Source: Streptomyces phaeofaciens
GTDB taxonomy: Bacteria; Actinomycetota; Actinomycetes; Streptomycetales; Streptomycetaceae
Length of the DNA: 64,000 bases
NCBI RefSeq assembly: GCF_014648915.1
Contig: NZ_BMSA01000001.1
Location: 248,001-312,000, forward strand
Direction: 5' to 3'
Below, in pieces: positions 61,801-64,000 of this stretch. A program made the position numbers and the translations under genes. The notes under the pieces are model-generated. The model worked only from the letters and a program-made list of their open reading frames with translations, searched no databases and was not told the origin of the DNA. Every line of letters begins with the position of its first letter. Position 1 is the stretch's first letter.

Positions 61801-63627
61801 TGTTTCCGGCCTGCTCACGGAGGGCAGGGCCAGGCCGGCCCGAAGCAGGTCGGCCGCCTCGGCCAGGGCGTCCGGGTCGTCCCTTGAATCAGCCAGCGCT
61901 CGCAGCCCCTGGGCGAGCGACGTCAGACAGCGCGTGTACTGGGGGTCCCGCGGACGAGGGGTACGGGTGACGTGCCGCAGGCCGGCCACCACCTCGTCCA
62001 GCGCTTCCGGCTCGCCGTGCCGCAGATGGGCGTGGAGCACAAGCGCCGCCCGGTCCGCCTGGTGCTTGAGCAGGTCCGGGTCGTCGGGCGGAGTCAGAGC
62101 GGCCGCCTCGCGTCCGGCGGCGATCGCCTCCGCCACGAGTTCACGGTCGTCGGTGTACCGGACGAGAACCGAGGCGGCCGTGACGAAGAGCCACCGACCG
62201 CTCACCCGTGCCGACTCCTGGCTCAGCGCGAGCGCGTGCAGTTCGCGGGCCTGGCGCGCGGCCTCGGTGAGGACCGCCGCCGAACGGGTCAGCAGGAACA
62301 GGCGTCGAAGGGCCTCGAAGAGAGTGGCCAGCCAGTACAGCCGGTCGGGATGGGCCGGAGACAGCTCCGTCAGGAGGGTCCGGCACAGGGCGATGCCCCG
62401 GTTCAGGTGCGGTGAGGCGCCGGCCGTGTTCTCGGCGTCCAGGCAATGGCGTATCAGGATCCCCCGGCTCCGGTATCCGGGTGCGGAATCCGCGTCGGTC
62501 GCCGCGACAGCCGCCTCCGCGGCTTCGCGGGCCCGGTCGCCGTCCGCGGGGGATCCGGTGAGCCGGAAGAGGTCGCCCAGTACCTCGGCGAGATCGGCGA
62601 GTTCCCCGGCGTCCTCGGCAGGCCCCGTGGCGTCGAGGACGCGCCGCAGGATGCCCGCGCGCTCGCGCAGCGAAGTCTCGTCGGGCTCGCACTGCCTGAG
62701 CATGCGCAGGAGATTGCGCAGCTCCACGATGTCCGGTGGTCCTGGGGGCGCGTCCCGGACCAGCCCTCGGGACAGCTCCACGGCCTCGGCCAGCGCCGCC
62801 GGATCGGTCCGCAGCCGGTGGCGCAGGAGCAGGGAGACGGCCAGGATGCTGCGTGACGTGGAGCGGTGCGGGTCGCCCTCCGCCAGGAGCGTCGATGCCT
62901 GGCGCAGGAGGGCGATGGCCTCGTCCGCCGCTTCGGCGTCGCCCACGGTCTGGGCATGGCTGAACAGCGTCCTGGCGAGGACGCTCAGGACCGCTCCCCG
63001 CCGTTCGTCGCCGTCGGGCACGGCCGCGACGACCGCGCGCCGCCGGCGCAGGACCGCCGCCATGGTGATCTCCCCGGTCCGTTCGTGCAGCCTCTCCAAC
63101 TGGTCGGCCGTGTGGGAGAAGTACTCGAGTCGTTGCGGGTGGCGCTGGGGCATCGCCTCGCAGGCGTGCACGAGCAGCAGGACGGCGGCCCGCAGGATGT
63201 CGACCTCCCCGGTCTCCTCGTACCGGTACACCAGGCGCGCCGCCTGTTCCTGCCATTGCACGGGCCCGCCCGCCGGCCGGTAGGCGTCGCGCAGACGCGA
63301 CCGGACCTCGGGTGCGAGCCCCTCGGGGTCGCACAGCCACACGGTTCTCAGCAGCTGGAGCCCCAGCCGCCGCTCCCGTCCGCCTCCCCAGAACCGGCCC
63401 GCCGCGTGCCGGTACCAGAAGAACAGCCCCGCGGCCCGGCGCACCTCGTGGTCCCTGCGGACCGACTCGCCCACGGCGTCCACCAGATCGCCGACCTCCC
63501 GGTACCCGTCCCAGGAGAACAGCGCCTTGCGGTCCCCGCTCCGCTCCCACCGCCGTACCCGCTCCTCGACGGCCGTCAGCAGTTCCTGCCGGCGGTCGGT
63601 CTCCGGGCCGGCCTCCGTCTCCGTCAC
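58870..63627 (-). CDS. Giant tetratricopeptide-like repeat protein with C-terminal CHAT protease domain
   Basis: A 1585-residue protein. Residues ~100-1250 are many degenerate helical repeats of about 45-50 residues with a recurring TGDxxxLxEAVxxARxAV pattern (TPR-like). A linker then leads to a CHAT domain (about 1320-1585): PLPGVRRESARLRTLVP, catalytic His1448 in HFACHAVSDW, catalytic Cys1491 in YLSACSTSG and ASSFLLAGYAQVIGTLWPL-like helix. CHAT proteins are caspase-like cysteine proteases, some acting in defence when activated by partners. The GTG at 63627 is used, with a GGGGG ribosome site. It is divergent from an antitoxin-like gene. Confidence 0.9.
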   Translation of the reverse strand: MTETEAGPETDRRQELLTAVEERVRRWERSGDRKALFSWDGYREVGDLVDAVGESVRRDHEVRRAAGLFFWYRHAAGRFWGGGRERRLGLQLLRTVWLCDPEGLAPEVRSRLRDAYRPAGGPVQWQEQAARLVYRYEETGEVDILRAAVLLLVHACEAMPQRHPQRLEYFSHTADQLERLHERTGEITMAAVLRRRRAVVAAVPDGDERRGAVLSVLARTLFSHAQTVGDAEAADEAIALLRQASTLLAEGDPHRSTSRSILAVSLLLRHRLRTDPAALAEAVELSRGLVRDAPPGPPDIVELRNLLRMLRQCEPDETSLRERAGILRRVLDATGPAEDAGELADLAEVLGDLFRLTGSPADGDRAREAAEAAVAATDADSAPGYRSRGILIRHCLDAENTAGASPHLNRGIALCRTLLTELSPAHPDRLYWLATLFEALRRLFLLTRSAAVLTEAARQARELHALALSQESARVSGRWLFVTAASVLVRYTDDRELVAEAIAAGREAAALTPPDDPDLLKHQADRAALVLHAHLRHGEPEALDEVVAGLRHVTRTPRPRDPQYTRCLTSLAQGLRALADSRDDPDALAEAADLLRAGLALPSVSRPETLHLVLLPLLRAWYDRTGRPELLAEAVASGRIAAASPEPSDDRGNMLSTLALALHDTFLRTRDEQVLDEAVHHARRAVAAEPEDDWHRSLVLSNLSFVLATRFQVTGDQEVLRESVTAARSSVRTTAAPVTPNAWSNLCTALTTWHQTTGDPAALDEAEAAGLQALAVGDPPLAAVWNNLAIVVHRRFATTGDLAQVRKAVQYGRSAVADTAPGHVDRPFYLTNLSDALRSLHEATGELAPLEESVATARQVIEESPPEDPWFVHHLSVFTRAALRFHQRTDDPVALRAAVETGRRALSLTPASDVTRPLLLTDLGLVLRRVATVTGDPATVEEAEELLRAAATACGPEVRPGALFNLASTVIDRYDATGDPAALEEAERAVAEALNHSETGARPDRWGLQMMRGRVLWERHRLEHDAAALTESLSAFRAAADTRSAETSLRLDAARRWGRHAQEAGRYEDALEAYEHAVRLLVELVPLSMEREDREHRLGRITGLAADAAAAALDAGRPERAVELLEQTRGVLMAEAVDARGDLARLRQHHGNHASAIDRLRVRAQALDSLSAAPVRFDQMTPNGPHGHDPHHRRQTGEQRLQLAAEWDTLLAEIRRLPGFERFLLPPTWAELREQAAEGPVVYVNATRGRCDALAVTRSGLCPIPLPGLEWTAIEREANRLVPAALAGAPVAQPLREILAWLWDTVTRPVLDALEAGGHLPAGADGGPPRLWWCPTGPMIWFPLHAAGHRPGAVLDRVVSSYTPTLRALASARLARREGRADGPGPRRTLVVSMPRTPQASPLPGVRRESARLRTLVPDARLLESPHAVRDTVLAALPEHDIAHFACHAVSDWSSPRESRLLLDDHESSPLTLAAVSRLRLRGDLAYLSACSTSGTAPDRVDEVLQLTSSFLLAGYAQVIGTLWPLQDAVAASMADAFYTDLTAGGSGPPAVARSARALHRAVVAERDARPDDPWLWAAHVHIGS

Positions 63628-63780
63628 CTTGCACCCCCGTCCCCCACGGCGTGAGCCGCGGTGCCGAGCAGGATGCGCCCGGGCCCGGCCCCGCAACAAG
63701 GGCGTGCGGGGGGCGTTGCGCGCCGGCTGTGCGCTCCATGCGCCCCGGTACCGCACCGTCTCCCCCTTGACCTCGGGTTA

Positions 63781-63809
63781 TTTACGCGTAAGTACCCGCG
63801 CGGTACCGT
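63781..63809 (+). promoter_or_regulatory. Leaderless promoter with TTACGCGTAA dyad
   Basis: TTTACG (63781-63786) and TACCGT (63804-63809) have a 17-base spacer and the -10 is 7 bases from the ATG. The -35 region overlaps TTACGCGTAA (63782-63791), a perfect palindrome. An antitoxin binding its own promoter is typical of such systems. Confidence 0.55.
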
Positions 63810-63816
63810 GAAGGGC

Positions 63817-64000
63817 ATGCCAGCCCTCAATGTGGAGTTCAGCGATCGCGAGCTGGAGGACCTGCGGCAGATCGCCAAGGAACGCGGTACGTCGATGAAG
63901 GCACTCGTGCGGGAGGCGGCCGCCGCCGACATCGCGCGGCACCGGGCGTTGCAGGAGGGCGCCGAGGCGTTTCGGACGTTCTTCGCGGCCCATGCGGAGG
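63817..64000 (+). CDS. Ribbon-helix-helix antitoxin-like protein, partial
   Basis: The first 61 codons of a gene that runs off the window. The product begins MPALNVEFSDRELEDLRQIAKERG, then TSMKALVREAAAADIARHRALQEGAEAF, matching the beta-strand-helix-helix DNA-binding start of RHH antitoxins often paired with Doc-type toxins in Streptomyces. Neither toxin nor C-terminus is visible. The likely leaderless ATG is 63817; a GTG at 63808 is in frame. Confidence 0.7.
   Translation, partial: MPALNVEFSDRELEDLRQIAKERGTSMKALVREAAAADIARHRALQEGAEAFRTFFAAHAE

Noticed and set aside
58882..61887. A long + strand frame opposite the CHAT protein
   Set aside because: Antisense shadow; composition is typical of reading the complement of GC-rich codons.

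Overview
The window is a 64 kb piece of a very GC-rich actinobacterial chromosome, almost certainly Streptomyces. The evidence is strong G/C in third codon positions, frequent GTG starts, twin-arginine and lipobox secretion signals, an F420-type nitroreductase, DmdR-type and CebR-type operator sequences, a tuf3-like second EF-Tu, and many one-component regulators with divergent promoters. It reads as ordinary but accessory-rich chromosome: no rRNA, tRNA, integrase, insertion sequence or CRISPR array was seen. About 55 protein genes are supported, two of them cut by the window ends.

Layout. 1-6.3 kb: LacI-family C-terminus, proline iminopeptidase, PIG-L deacetylase, ECF41-like sigma factor, Cys-rich pentapeptide-repeat protein, a stand-alone CYP102-type P450 and its divergent TetR. 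6.4-13 kb: a DUF2470 protein behind an iron box, a Tat lipoprotein lactonase, a FUSC transporter, an HD protein and a ROK regulator with its palindrome. 13-20 kb: an SDR behind a MerR-type promoter, a PHP-domain protein, VanZ and DUF4230 membrane proteins, then a PRPP synthetase/EF-Tu pair and a STAS protein. 20-26.6 kb: a MarR-controlled aldehyde/alcohol dehydrogenase operon, an MDR oxidoreductase opposite a GlxA regulator, and a TetR/DUF1304 module. 26.6-32.5 kb: PucR regulator, amidohydrolase, APC permease, TetR and a flavin/F420-type oxidoreductase. 32.6-38.6 kb: small redox and membrane proteins, a CYP105-like P450 with its 3Fe-4S ferredoxin, a serine beta-lactamase-like hydrolase and a flavoprotein. 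38.6-45 kb: an MBL hydrolase and three alpha/beta hydrolases preceded by a large LAL-type LuxR regulator. 45-53 kb: a PhyH dioxygenase/AraC pair, a sigma-like/zinc-finger/lectin fusion, an ArsB-like permease and a SpoIIE-type phosphatase. 53-64 kb: a secreted GH2 enzyme, a secreted GH9 cellulase behind a perfect CebR box, a 1585-residue repeat-CHAT protein and the start of a ribbon-helix-helix antitoxin-like gene.

How the genes work together. Most of the window is built from small self-regulated modules: a regulator facing a short operon, with a palindrome in the shared promoter. Such signals are visible for TetR/CYP102, ROK, MarR/dehydrogenases, GlxA/MDR, TetR/DUF1304, TetR/APC permease and AraC/PhyH. 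The right end is a polysaccharide-use region (GH2 and GH9) tied to cellobiose sensing by the CebR box.

The least conventional items are the membrane-anchored sigma-like/zinc-finger/ricin-lectin fusion at 47.2-49.2 kb, the giant CHAT protease candidate next to an antitoxin-like gene, an unassigned terminator-bearing intergenic transcript near 14.1 kb, and short tandem-repeat arrays placed between the genes of the hydrolase cluster.
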